DNA of 64,000 bases. Source: Sphingomonas kyeonggiensis (GTDB lineage: Bacteria; Pseudomonadota; Alphaproteobacteria; Sphingomonadales; Sphingomonadaceae). Below are positions 33,468 to 41,492 of this stretch, piece after piece. The translations under genes were made by a program, and so were the position numbers. The stretch covers positions 992,001-1,056,000 of the forward strand of contig NZ_JAUSTJ010000003.1 of assembly GCF_030812785.1 (NCBI RefSeq), read 5' to 3'. Every line of letters starts with the position of its first letter. Position 1 is the stretch's first letter. Below the pieces are notes generated by a model. It saw only the letters and a list, made by a program, of their open reading frames with translations. It was not told the DNA's origin and did not search any database.

Positions 33468-33893
33468 ATGACGAACCGAGAAGGCGGCTGCTTGTGTGGC
33501 GCCGTCCGCTACAGCCTGGCAGCGAAGCCAGGCTTCACCGCGATCTGCCACTGCCACCATTGCCAGAAGCAGAGCGGCGGAGCCTTCTCCGTCAATCTGT
33601 TCGTCTATGCAGGCGATTTCGAGATCAGCGGGACGACCCAGGTCGTCCGGACCGTGGGCGATAGCGGCCAGGCATCCGATCGCTTCTTCTGCCCGGCCTG
33701 CGGGTCCCCGATCATGACGCTCGCGCCGAATCTTCCCGGCGTCGTGCTGGTGAAGGCGGGGACGCTCGACAGCAGCGAGGGGATCGTACCCCAGGCCGAG
33801 ATCTACACCGATTTCGCGGTGCCCTGGCACCTGCCGGTCGAAGGTGCCGCGCTCTCGGCGCGCGCGCCCGATCCCGCCGGGGCCGAGCTCTGA
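33468..33893 (+). CDS. GFA (glutathione-dependent formaldehyde-activating) family protein
   Basis: A small zinc-binding protein of 141 residues. It has the family metal motifs GGCLCGAVRY, CHCHHCQKQSGGAF and FFCPACGSPI. Members are annotated after glutathione-dependent formaldehyde-activating enzyme, but most have no proven reaction. An AAGGAAG site precedes ATG 33468; longer upstream frames would cover the operator and promoter. The aldehyde dehydrogenase follows 58 bp downstream, so an aldehyde-handling role is reasonable inference. Confidence 0.88.
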   Translation: MTNREGGCLCGAVRYSLAAKPGFTAICHCHHCQKQSGGAFSVNLFVYAGDFEISGTTQVVRTVGDSGQASDRFFCPACGSPIMTLAPNLPGVVLVKAGTLDSSEGIVPQAEIYTDFAVPWHLPVEGAALSARAPDPAGAEL

Positions 33894-33951
33894 CCAGCAC
33901 GATCGCCACCGACATTCTATCTTCACAACCTTGTAAGTACAGGATCCCGCA

Positions 33952-35328
33952 GTGAGCTTTCAAAGCATCAACCCGGCGACGGGCGAACCCGGAACGCCCT
34001 ATCCCTTCATCACCGATACCGAATTGTTCGACGCGCTCGGGACGGCGGATCGGACCTTCCACGACGACTGGCGCGGGCGCCCGATCGCCGAGCGTGCCGG
34101 AATCGTGGCGCGCGCCGCCCAGATCCTGCGCGAGAAGCGCGACGAGTATCAGGGCTATCTGACCCGCGAAATGGGCAAGGTCACCCGCTTCGGTTACGTG
34201 GAGGTCGATCTCGCCGCCGATATCCTCGACTATTACGCGAAGCACGGTGAGCGTTTCCTGGCGCCGCAGCCGCTGCCGGAGGCCCCGGGCGCGACGGTTT
34301 TCGCCGAGCCGATCGGCGCCATCCTTGCCATCGAGCCGTGGAACTTTCCCTATTACCAGCTCGCTCGCGTGGCGGGGCCGCAGCTCGTCGCCGGCAATGT
34401 CGTGCTGATGAAGCACGCGCCGAACGTCCCGGAATGCGCGCTTGCCTTTGCGCGGCTGTTCGAAGAGGCGGGCGCCCCGGCGGGCGCCTATACGAACCTC
34501 TTCTGCAGCGTCGAGCAGGTCGCCGCGCTGATCGACAACAGTCGCGTCCGCGGCGTCGCCCTGACCGGCAGCGATCGCGCCGGCGCCGCAGTGGCCGAGC
34601 GTGCCGGACGTAATCTCAAGAAGGTGATCCTCGAGCTCGGCGGAAGCGATCCCGCGCTCATCCTGCCGGGAGCGCCGCTCGACTATGCCGCCGACCAGGT
34701 GGTGATGGGCCGCACCTTCAATTCGGGCCAGGGCTGCGTCAACATCAAGCGCGTGATCGTCGTCGGCAAGGCGCGCGGCGCCGAGATGCTGGCCAAGCTC
34801 AAGGCGCGCTTCGACGCGCTCAAGGTGGGAGATCCGACGGACGAGGAGACCAATCTCGGCCCGCTGGTCAGCGAACGCCAGCTCGAGACCTTGCTGGGCC
34901 AGGTCGCTGCCGCCACCGCAGCGGGCGCCGAAATCGTGCGCGGCGGCACGCGGCTCGATCGTCCCGGCTTCTTCCTCGATCCGGCGATCATCACCAACAT
35001 CACGCCGGACAATCCCCTGTTCAACCAGGAGGCGTTCGGCCCGGTGCTCTCCTTCTATGTGGTCGATACCGAGGAGGAGGCAATCGCGCTCGCCAATGCC
35101 ACGCAGTTCGGCCTGGGCGGCTATGTCTTCGATGCCGACACCAGGCACGCGCAGGAAGTCGCAGCCCGGATCGACTCAGGCATGGTCTACATCAACACCT
35201 GTTTCAGCGACGCACCGGAAACGCCGTTCGGCGGTGTGAAGAATTCGGGCTTTGGTCGCGAGCTTTCGGAAATCGGGATCGGTGAGTTCCTGAACCGCAA
35301 GCTGGTCAGGACGACCGAAATCGCCTGA
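33952..35328 (+). CDS. NAD(P)-dependent aldehyde dehydrogenase (succinate-semialdehyde dehydrogenase-like)
   Basis: Cytosolic oxidoreductase of 458 residues from the ALDH superfamily. The cofactor region has AIEPWNFPYYQLAR and GNVVLMKHAPNVP. The catalytic glutamate lies in VILELGGSDPALI and the nucleophilic cysteine in FNSGQGCVNIKR. The C-terminal motif is ETPFGGVKNSGFGREL. The start codon is GTG 33952 (reading SFQSINPATGE) with AGGA upstream. The short form and the FNSGQGC motif resemble SSADH-type enzymes such as Sad/GabD relatives, but the substrate aldehyde is not certain. It is probably co-transcribed with the GFA gene under LacI control. Confidence 0.92.
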   Translation: MSFQSINPATGEPGTPYPFITDTELFDALGTADRTFHDDWRGRPIAERAGIVARAAQILREKRDEYQGYLTREMGKVTRFGYVEVDLAADILDYYAKHGERFLAPQPLPEAPGATVFAEPIGAILAIEPWNFPYYQLARVAGPQLVAGNVVLMKHAPNVPECALAFARLFEEAGAPAGAYTNLFCSVEQVAALIDNSRVRGVALTGSDRAGAAVAERAGRNLKKVILELGGSDPALILPGAPLDYAADQVVMGRTFNSGQGCVNIKRVIVVGKARGAEMLAKLKARFDALKVGDPTDEETNLGPLVSERQLETLLGQVAAATAAGAEIVRGGTRLDRPGFFLDPAIITNITPDNPLFNQEAFGPVLSFYVVDTEEEAIALANATQFGLGGYVFDADTRHAQEVAARIDSGMVYINTCFSDAPETPFGGVKNSGFGRELSEIGIGEFLNRKLVRTTEIA

Positions 35329-35351
35329 TAGCGCGAGCGGGCAGGGCGATG

Positions 35352-35391
35352 CGCACAGCCATGGATCGACAGTGTCGCCCATGGCTGTGCG
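35352..35391. terminator. bidirectional terminator hairpin
   Basis: CGCACAGCCATGG (35352-35364) pairs perfectly with CCATGGCTGTGCG (35379-35391) over a 14-nt loop, between the aldehyde dehydrogenase and the convergent DUF1097 gene. Confidence 0.75.
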
Positions 35392-35424
35392 TGCGTGGCG
35401 ACCCGTTCCGATGGCCGACGCGGC

Positions 35425-35940
35425 TCATGCCCGCTTCAGAAGATGGAACGGCAGGCGGTGCGAAATCCAGCCGGCGGTCGACCCGATGGCGCCGGCACCG
35501 AACAGATGTGCGACGCTTTCGAGCGAGGGCTCGAGATGCGCGGCGAACCACGCCACCAGGCCCAGGAAATAGCCCAGCAGATTGTTCAGGATGGGAAGGC
35601 CGCGCAGCGCCACGACCGACAGGGCGACAACGAAGACCACGACCGGAAGCGCCAGCCCCGCTCCCGCGACCGCCGCCAGCGGCGGAATGACCAGCGAGGC
35701 GAGCAATCCGATCGTCAGTCCGAAGCCTACACATGCAAGGTTCTCCAGGGCCCCGCGCGTGTCGAGGCCGCGGGTGAAGAAGGCGATCCAGCCGACGAAC
35801 ATCGCCCAGACAGGCACCGACAATGCAAGGCTGGCGGCGGCGGCGAGGGCGGCAGTGGTGGCTGCCACCATGGTGGTTATGACGAAACCGTACCGAGAGG
35901 GGGTGGCGGCCGGGTGGGCCGGATGGATGCTGCTACTCAT
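35425..35940 (-). CDS. DUF1097 family inner-membrane protein
   Basis: A 171-residue hydrophobic protein with about five predicted membrane segments (for example FVITTMVAATTAALAAAASL, then AMFVGWIAFFTRG and a LALPVVVFVVALSVV stretch). The small size, GWIAFF motif and topology fit DUF1097 proteins, whose function is not established. ATG 35940 is supported by a purine-rich AAGGAG site. It stands alone, convergent with the aldehyde dehydrogenase, with about 160 bp to the next gene on the other side. Confidence 0.75.
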   Translation of the reverse strand: MSSSIHPAHPAATPSRYGFVITTMVAATTAALAAAASLALSVPVWAMFVGWIAFFTRGLDTRGALENLACVGFGLTIGLLASLVIPPLAAVAGAGLALPVVVFVVALSVVALRGLPILNNLLGYFLGLVAWFAAHLEPSLESVAHLFGAGAIGSTAGWISHRLPFHLLKRA

Positions 35941-36098
35941 GATGATCTCCTTGTGATGGCGGCTGCGTGCGCCAACCGGAGCATGACCTCTGAGGGGCCA
36001 GGGATAATCATGTATCCTTGGACATCACCATTCTGTCGCGGCGAACAATTGGGATATACGGAAGAGACACCGCCGCCCAGGGCTCGCTGTGCGTGCTC

Positions 36099-36680
36099 CT
36101 AGACGCCAAGGCTGCCCAGGAGAATCTCGGTCTGCTGCTCGAAGCGGCCGCGGTCATAGTCCACCAAGGCCATCCGCCACAGGCCCTGCACATAGGTTGT
36201 CAGGATCGCAGCGAGAGCGCCATCCTCGATGCGCGCCGACGGACTCTGCGGGTCCCGGGCGAGGCGCGAGGCGAACTGGGCTTCGAGATCCTTCAGTCCC
36301 TTCGCGGCCCGTTGCCGCAGTTCAGGATCGACCAGCACCTCCTCCTCGACGGTCGCCGCGATCATGCAGAGTTTGGATGGGGCCTTCGCGTCGTCGAGAT
36401 AGTCGAACATATGCGTGAAGAAAGCCCTGATGCCGGCGCCCGCGTCCGGCGCCGACGCCATCAGCCGCATCCGCTTTGCAACCACTGTCTCATCATACCG
36501 CGCCAGGCACAGGAGGAAGAGGTGCCTCTTGCTCTTCAGGCTATGGTAGAAGGAGCCCTCGCCAATCTCCATCTCCTTCAGGAGATCGCGGATTCCGGTG
36601 CCCGCATAGCCCTTCCGCCAGAACAGCTCGGTGGCCCTGTCGAGGGCCTGATCATAGTCGAACGTCAGTTTGCGCGCCAT
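36099..36680 (-). CDS. TetR-family regulator divergent from epoxide hydrolase
   Basis: A 193-residue regulator. The helix-turn-helix covers residues 10-50 (ATELFWRKGYAGTGIRDLL, then EMEIGEGSFYHSLKSKRHLF). The C-terminal domain has the GCMIAATVEE-like pattern of the AcrR/NemR-type group (KLCMIAATVEEEVLVDP). It is divergent from the epoxide hydrolase across a 146-bp gap containing a perfect TGTAGCG dyad, so it probably represses the hydrolase. The inducer is unknown. Confidence 0.9.
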   Translation of the reverse strand: MARKLTFDYDQALDRATELFWRKGYAGTGIRDLLKEMEIGEGSFYHSLKSKRHLFLLCLARYDETVVAKRMRLMASAPDAGAGIRAFFTHMFDYLDDAKAPSKLCMIAATVEEEVLVDPELRQRAAKGLKDLEAQFASRLARDPQSPSARIEDGALAAILTTYVQGLWRMALVDYDRGRFEQQTEILLGSLGV

Positions 36681-36699
36681 TCCGCCGAGCTAGGACAAC

Positions 36700-36766
36700 T
36701 GTAGCAGTCGTTAAAGAAAAATCTTGACCGCGACGCGGCTCGCTCGCAATTGTAGCGAGCGCTACA
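36700..36766. promoter_or_regulatory. TetR operator-like dyad plus half-site
   Basis: TGTAGCG (36751-36757) and CGCTACA (36760-36766), a perfect dyad with a 2-nt centre, 60 bp upstream of the hydrolase. A further half-site, TGTAGC (36700-36705), lies near the TetR start. Two sites suit control of both divergent genes. Confidence 0.7.
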
Positions 36767-36826
36767 GAATCGCTGGGCAGCGACATGCCTGCGGGCGCTC
36801 CCGCTCATCCTTGTTTGGAGTTGAAC

Positions 36827-38068
36827 ATGACCGTTCCCGCCGATCCGTCCGTCCAGATAGAGGGGGCCGCGTCCTACGGGCTGCCTCCGGCGACCGAGGC
36901 GATCAGTCCCTTCCAGGTCGACGTGCCGCAAGCTGCGCTGGACGATCTGCGGGCGAGGCTGGCCCTGACCCGTTGGCCCGAGCGCGAAACCGTGAACGGC
37001 TGGTCGCAGGGGGTGCCGCTCGCCTCCGCGCGGGCACTGATCGACTATTGGCGCGAGGATTATGACTGGCGCGCATTCGAAGCGAGGATCAATCGCTTCC
37101 CTCAGTTCCGGACGCTGATCGATGGCGTGGGCATCCACTTCATCCATGCGCGTTCGCCGCACCCCGGCGCGTTGCCGATCCTGCTTTCGCATGGTTGGCC
37201 AGGGTCGGTCGTCGAGTTCCTCGACGTCATCGACCGGCTGACCGACCCGGTGCGCTTCGGCGGCAAGGCCACTGACGCCTTCGATGTCGTGGTGCCGTCG
37301 ATGCCGGGCTATGGCTTCTCGGATCGCCCCTCGGGCACCGGATGGAATCCGGGCCGCATCGCGCAAGCCTGGACCACGCTCATGCGCGACAAGCTTGGAT
37401 ACAGGCGGTGGGTGGCCCAGGGCGGGGACTGGGGCTCCGCCGTGACGCACGCCCTGGCGAGCCAGCGCCCCGAGGGCCTGCTCGCCGCGCATGTGAACCT
37501 GCTCTTCGTGGTGCCGGAGGTCCCGCCCGCCAATCCGACTGCGGAGGAGCGGGCCGCACTTGATGCGATCGAGCGCTTCGTGAGCGACAAGGCCGGATAT
37601 GCCGACCAGATGAATACGCGTCCCCAGACGATCGGCTATGGATTGACGGACTCTCCAGTGGCGCTCGCCACATGGATGTACGAAAAATTCCAGGAGTGGA
37701 CCGACAATGAGGGGCGACCGGAGGATGCGCTGAGCATGGACCAGATGCTCGACGATATCTCGCTCTATTGGTTCACCGGGACGGGTGCTTCGAGTGCCCG
37801 GCTCTACTGGGAAGGTGTCGGGGCGACGATCCGCGATCACGGCTTCTTTTCCGCTGCGCGCGGCACCGGTGCACCCATAGAATTACCGATGGCCGCGACG
37901 ATCTTTCCGGCCGAGACCTTCCTCCCGCCGCGCGCCTGGGCGGAAGCCGCGTGGCCCCAATTATTCTACTGGAATGAAGTGGAGAAGGGCGGCCATTTTG
38001 CTGCATTCGAGCAACCGGCGATTTTCGCTCAGGAGATGTGGAAGGTCTTCCGGGGTTTCCGGGGCTAG
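36827..38068 (+). CDS. epoxide hydrolase (EHN-domain family)
   Basis: Alpha/beta hydrolase of 413 residues with the N-terminal EHN region (FQVDVPQAALDDLRARLALT). The oxyanion motif is SHGWPGSVVEF. The nucleophile aspartate is in GGDWGSAVTHALA (about residue 200), the Tyr-bearing lid motif is SARLYWEG and the catalytic histidine is in GGHFAAFEQP. This matches microsomal-type epoxide hydrolases. ATG 36827 has GGAG upstream; the frame opens earlier at 36785. Adjacent TetR regulation suggests induction by a lipophilic substrate. Confidence 0.9.
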   Translation: MTVPADPSVQIEGAASYGLPPATEAISPFQVDVPQAALDDLRARLALTRWPERETVNGWSQGVPLASARALIDYWREDYDWRAFEARINRFPQFRTLIDGVGIHFIHARSPHPGALPILLSHGWPGSVVEFLDVIDRLTDPVRFGGKATDAFDVVVPSMPGYGFSDRPSGTGWNPGRIAQAWTTLMRDKLGYRRWVAQGGDWGSAVTHALASQRPEGLLAAHVNLLFVVPEVPPANPTAEERAALDAIERFVSDKAGYADQMNTRPQTIGYGLTDSPVALATWMYEKFQEWTDNEGRPEDALSMDQMLDDISLYWFTGTGASSARLYWEGVGATIRDHGFFSAARGTGAPIELPMAATIFPAETFLPPRAWAEAAWPQLFYWNEVEKGGHFAAFEQPAIFAQEMWKVFRGFRG

Positions 38069-38106
38069 AAGCCAGATCAGGCGCGTGGTCTTTGCTTGCC
38101 CGTCGC

Positions 38107-38427
38107 TCAGTCGGCCGTGATCGTCATTCGGGCAATGCGCCCGTCATGCATCGAGAAGGCGAAGCGGCTCGGCCCGGTAAAGCCATTGCCGCCCACCTGA
38201 ACGCGCATCCAGGCGGTATCCCCATGCTCCCCGGTATCTTCCAGGGTGAAGTTGGCGGCCACGCCGATCAGTTCGCGGTCCGACCAGGCCCGGATCGCTT
38301 CATGCCCGCGATAGATCGAACCCCAGTCATCGACCACGCCCATGGTATCGAACAGGTCGAGAAACCGCGAGACGTTTCCGTCGTTGACGGCGGCAATCAC
38401 GGCGGAAACGATCGCGGGCGTGGTCAT
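38107..38427 (-). CDS. NTF2-like / SnoaL-like small protein
   Basis: A 106-residue protein with the cone-shaped NTF2-like pattern: FLDLFDTMGVVDDWGSIYRG near the front, then GHEAIRAWSDRELIG, and a beta-rich end FAFSMHDGRIARMTITAD. Such proteins bind or isomerise small molecules, or act only as binding folds. No catalytic residues can be assigned. It is convergent with the epoxide hydrolase, 38 bp away, and no operon partner is evident. Confidence 0.8.
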   Translation of the reverse strand: MTTPAIVSAVIAAVNDGNVSRFLDLFDTMGVVDDWGSIYRGHEAIRAWSDRELIGVAANFTLEDTGEHGDTAWMRVQVGGNGFTGPSRFAFSMHDGRIARMTITAD

Positions 38428-38582
38428 GACATTCCTTGCGGCGACTGAACTGCTCAGCCTCGATCTCGGGGCGTGACCAAGGGTGGACCATCACGCCGAT
38501 CCTGTCGCGAATATACGGAACCACGCCCGCAAAAAAGCGGAGCCACGGGTGCGCGGAGGCGCGCAACAACAGCGAGAGTCGG

Positions 38583-38714
38583 AAATGGCAGGCCATCGTG
38601 GATGAAATTCGAACTTCGTTATGGGAACAGGCGGACGATATTGCGGCCCGAGTTCTCAGCTTACGGCTGATTGGCCTTTTATCCGGCGGCGCCACCAAAA
38701 CTGCATGGCGATAG
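38583..38714 (+). CDS. VLSLRLIG-family short ORF, copy A (unrecognised)
   Basis: I do not recognise this family. The conserved part reads KWQAIVDEIRTSLWEQADD followed by IAARVLSLRLIGLLSGG and ends at TAG 38712. The frame is open back to 38436, and a GTG at 38598 is one possible start. Copy B at 63232 aligns across its whole length. About half of the codon differences between them are synonymous, which is the pattern of a translated, selected sequence. It lies in the 340-bp gap between the NTF2-like and SDR genes. It uses TTA leucine codons that are rare elsewhere in this window. Confidence 0.45.
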   Translation, partial: KWQAIVDEIRTSLWEQADDIAARVLSLRLIGLLSGGATKTAWR

Positions 38715-38764
38715 CTGAGCCGGCGCGCATCGCCGTTGGCTCGCAACCGCTGGGCGAAGCTGGC

Positions 38765-39484
38765 TCAGGCCAGGCTATGCACTGCGGGTTGGTCCCTGCG
38801 GTCGATGCAAAGCCATTGGCCCGTAGTCCGTCCAGCGCATTCGGAAAGCAGGAATGCGGCGACATTGGCGACTTCACCGGCGTCGGTCGGGTGCGGAAGG
38901 GGCGGCGTAGTAAAGCGGGTGTTGCGATCGGCTTGCTGGAGGGGAGCAGCAGCTACTCCACCTGGAATCACGGCGTTTACGCGGATATCATCTTTCGAGA
39001 GGAGGGCCGCCCATTCCTGCGTAAGTCCGATCATGCCTGCTTTGGCGGCGACATAGCTGGCCGATTCGTCGAACTCAAAGCCAACCCGTTTCGCGATGCT
39101 CACGATGGAGCCGCGCGTTCGGCGCAGATGCGGCAGGCAGGCCTGGGTCATCAGATGATGGTGCGCCAGGTTGCGGGTGACCGAGGCGAAGGCAGGTTCC
39201 ATCTCTTCCGTTTCCGGCTCGCCGCGGGCGCCGTTCACCAGCGCATCGATGCGGCCGAACCGGCTTGCGACCCGCTGGACCGCCGCGGTGCAAGCGGCTG
39301 AATCCGCAAAGTCGACGATCTGTGCCGGAGCCCCGGTGCGCGCGAGCAGCTCGGCGGGGGGAAGGGTGCTGTCCAGAACGAACGGGATCGCGCCTTCGCC
39401 GGCGAGAACGCTCACCACCGCGGCGCCGATGCCGCTGGCACCGCCGGAGACGATCACCACCTTGTTGTCGAGGTCGAGGTTCAT
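38765..39484 (-). CDS. SDR-family dehydrogenase, L-fucose dehydrogenase-like
   Basis: NAD(P)-dependent short-chain dehydrogenase of 239 residues. The nucleotide-binding motif is SGGASGIG (residues 13-20), the catalytic set lies in SIVSIAKR and YVAAKAG (Tyr-x-x-x-Lys), and a late FLLSECAGRTTGQWL precedes the end. The opening MNLDLDNKVVIVSGGASGIG and the RVNAVIPGGV region resemble L-fucose (6-deoxyaldose) dehydrogenases as I remember them. That would fit the GH95 fucosidase in the same locus, but the assignment is inference. The frame opens at 39544; ATG 39484 begins the normal SDR N-terminus. A 16-bp palindrome lies 110 bp upstream. Confidence 0.8.
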   Translation of the reverse strand: MNLDLDNKVVIVSGGASGIGAAVVSVLAGEGAIPFVLDSTLPPAELLARTGAPAQIVDFADSAACTAAVQRVASRFGRIDALVNGARGEPETEEMEPAFASVTRNLAHHHLMTQACLPHLRRTRGSIVSIAKRVGFEFDESASYVAAKAGMIGLTQEWAALLSKDDIRVNAVIPGGVAAAPLQQADRNTRFTTPPLPHPTDAGEVANVAAFLLSECAGRTTGQWLCIDRRDQPAVHSLA

Positions 39485-39594
39485 TGGGCACGTACCTGCG
39501 CCGCAGCCAATGCATCCGTCCTGGCCAGTCGGTTCAACGCGCATTTCCCCGTTGGAGGGCGGATATCACCCTCGCCGATTATATTGTAGGACTA

Positions 39595-39610
39595 TTGAAA
39601 CTAGTTTCAA
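39595..39610. promoter_or_regulatory. 16-bp perfect palindrome upstream of the SDR gene
   Basis: TTGAAACTAGTTTCAA, fully symmetric, in the 290-bp region between the divergent SDR and GH51 genes. It does not match either of the two motifs recurring in the locus, so it may be read by a separate regulator. Confidence 0.6.
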
Positions 39611-39683
39611 GCGCGACCCTCGTCCCTGTTTCCTCATGCGTCTAGTGATGCTGCGTATGGCGACTCTGGCTTGACCGCTGATT

Positions 39684-39694
39684 TTGTCAGACTA
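39684..39694. promoter_or_regulatory. GntR-type operator upstream of GH51
   Basis: TTGTCAGACTA, matching the GntR-family general form GTM-N-KAC. It lies 80 bp upstream of the GH51 start. Matching elements occur at 57107 and 60142. Confidence 0.6.
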
Positions 39695-39774
39695 AGATTC
39701 TGAGGAGGCTGTGTGCTGAGCACTTCGTCCAGCGTCCACTTTCGCCTGAGAACAGATCAGAACAGGGAGGATTA

Positions 39775-41373
39775 ATGATCGACCTCGTCCGTCCGGGCGC
39801 CGCCGTTGCGCTCCTGCTGGCCTCCGCGTCGCCGGCTCTTGCGCAGACCGACGCGTCCGCGCCGGTGGAAATGGTGGTGGATACCGCCAAGCCCGGCAGC
39901 AAGATCGACCGCAACATCTTCGGCCAGTTCGCCGAACATCTCGGCACCGGCATCTATGGCGGCGTCTGGGTCGGCAAGGACTCCCCGATCCCCAATGTGC
40001 GCGGCATCCGCAAGGACGTGGTCGCGGCGCTCCGCGCGATCCGCGTGCCGAACGTGCGCTGGCCGGGCGGCTGCTTTGCCGACGAATATCACTGGCGCCA
40101 CGGCATTGGCCCGGCGAAGGACCGCAGGGTTTCGATCAATTCGAACTGGGGAGGGGCGACGGAGCCAAACAGCTTCGGAACCGACGAATTCATGGACTTT
40201 GTCGACCAGATCGGCAGCGACGCCTATGTCTCGGTCAATATCGGCTCGGGTACGGTGGCGGAGGCCGCCGAGTGGCTCGAGTACATGACCGCCGATCCCG
40301 CGACGACGGCGGGCAGGGAGCGCGCTGGGAACGGACACGCCGCGCCGTACAAGGTGAAGTATCTCGGCATCGGCAACGAGAGCTGGTCGTGCGGCGGCGC
40401 GATGACCGCCGACCATTATGCCGATGTGATGAAGCCCTTCGCCCGCTTCGTGCGCAACTACAACCCGGCCCAGGCCGCCGACAGCCCCGGCGCGATGCAG
40501 CGTATCGCCGTGGGTCCGGGCGACGACAACCTGTCCTACACCGAAAGCGTGATGAAGGCATGGAAGGCACATGACTGGGCGTGGAGCATCGAGGGCCTCT
40601 CGCTCCACCGCTACACCACCGGCGGCGGCTGGCCGGTGACCCAGCCGAGCACCGGGTTCGACGAGGGCCGCTACGCGCGCATGCTCAAGGAAACGCTGGG
40701 CATGGACGAGACCATCGCGAAGAACGCCGCGATCATGGACAAGTACGATCCCGAGAAGAAGGTGGCGATCGCGGTCGACGAATGGGGCGCCTGGCTCGCG
40801 CCCAATCCGGGCAGCAACCCGGGCTTCCTGCAGCAGCAGAACTCGATGCGCGACGCGATCCTGGCGGCGCTCAACCTCAATATCTTCGCGCGCCATGCGG
40901 ACCGGGTGCGGATCACCAACATCGCCCAGATGATCAATGTGCTCCAGGCGATGATCCTCACCGACAAGGAGAAGATGGTCCTCACCCCGACCTACCACAT
41001 CTACAAGATGTACCTGCCGTTCCAGGATGCGACCTATATGCCGGTGAAGTTCGACGGCGGAACCTACACCCAGGGCGACATCAAGCTGCCGCGGGTCGAT
41101 GCGGTCGCGGTGCGCGACACGGCGGGCAAGCTCTGGCTGGCCGTGACCAATCTCGATCCGAACCGGCCCGCGAAGATCGTAGCCCGCTTCCCCGGCGTAC
41201 AGCCACGCGCCGCGCGGGGCGAGATGCTGACTGCTCCGCGGGTGGACTCGGTGAACAGCTTCGAGGCGCCCAATGCCGTGGTGCCCAAGCCGTTCACGGG
41301 CAAGGCCGGCAAGGCCGGCGTGGCGCTTGAGCTGCCGGGCAAGTCCGTGGCGGTGGTGCAGATCGATCTCTGA
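39775..41373 (+). CDS. GH51 alpha-L-arabinofuranosidase
   Basis: Exported retaining glycosidase of 532 residues, cleaving alpha-L-arabinofuranosyl side chains from hemicellulose or pectin. The signal peptide runs to about residue 24 (ASPALAQ). The (beta/alpha)8 domain carries the acid/base glutamate in YLGIGNESWSCGG (about residue 202) and the nucleophile in AVDEWGAWLAPN (about residue 336). N-terminal motifs include NIFGQFAEHLGTGIYGGVWVG and VRWPGGCFADEYHW. A GGAGG site precedes ATG 39775. A GntR-type site lies upstream and a hairpin terminator downstream. Confidence 0.95.
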   Translation: MIDLVRPGAAVALLLASASPALAQTDASAPVEMVVDTAKPGSKIDRNIFGQFAEHLGTGIYGGVWVGKDSPIPNVRGIRKDVVAALRAIRVPNVRWPGGCFADEYHWRHGIGPAKDRRVSINSNWGGATEPNSFGTDEFMDFVDQIGSDAYVSVNIGSGTVAEAAEWLEYMTADPATTAGRERAGNGHAAPYKVKYLGIGNESWSCGGAMTADHYADVMKPFARFVRNYNPAQAADSPGAMQRIAVGPGDDNLSYTESVMKAWKAHDWAWSIEGLSLHRYTTGGGWPVTQPSTGFDEGRYARMLKETLGMDETIAKNAAIMDKYDPEKKVAIAVDEWGAWLAPNPGSNPGFLQQQNSMRDAILAALNLNIFARHADRVRITNIAQMINVLQAMILTDKEKMVLTPTYHIYKMYLPFQDATYMPVKFDGGTYTQGDIKLPRVDAVAVRDTAGKLWLAVTNLDPNRPAKIVARFPGVQPRAARGEMLTAPRVDSVNSFEAPNAVVPKPFTGKAGKAGVALELPGKSVAVVQIDL

Positions 41374-41381
41374 ACGGGCAG

Positions 41382-41409
41382 CCGGGCGGGGACCAGCGTC
41401 CTCGCCCGG
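41382..41409 (+). terminator. hairpin after GH51
   Basis: CCGGGCGGGGAC (41382-41393) pairs with GTCCTCGCCCGG (41398-41409) with one mismatch and a 4-nt loop, starting 9 bp after the GH51 stop. Confidence 0.65.
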
Positions 41410-41416
41410 CCCACAC

Positions 41417-41431
41417 TTGCGTCAAACGCAA
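41417..41431. promoter_or_regulatory. palindrome upstream of the GntR gene
   Basis: TTGCGTCAAACGCAA, 6-bp arms around CAA, 62 bp upstream of the regulator start. It keeps the GT-NNN-AC spacing of GntR-family sites, so autoregulation is possible. Confidence 0.5.
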
Positions 41432-41492
41432 CTTGCAAGCGCGGTCCCGTGCACGGATAAGGATCCTTAACTCAGACAGGGGCGGTCATGGG

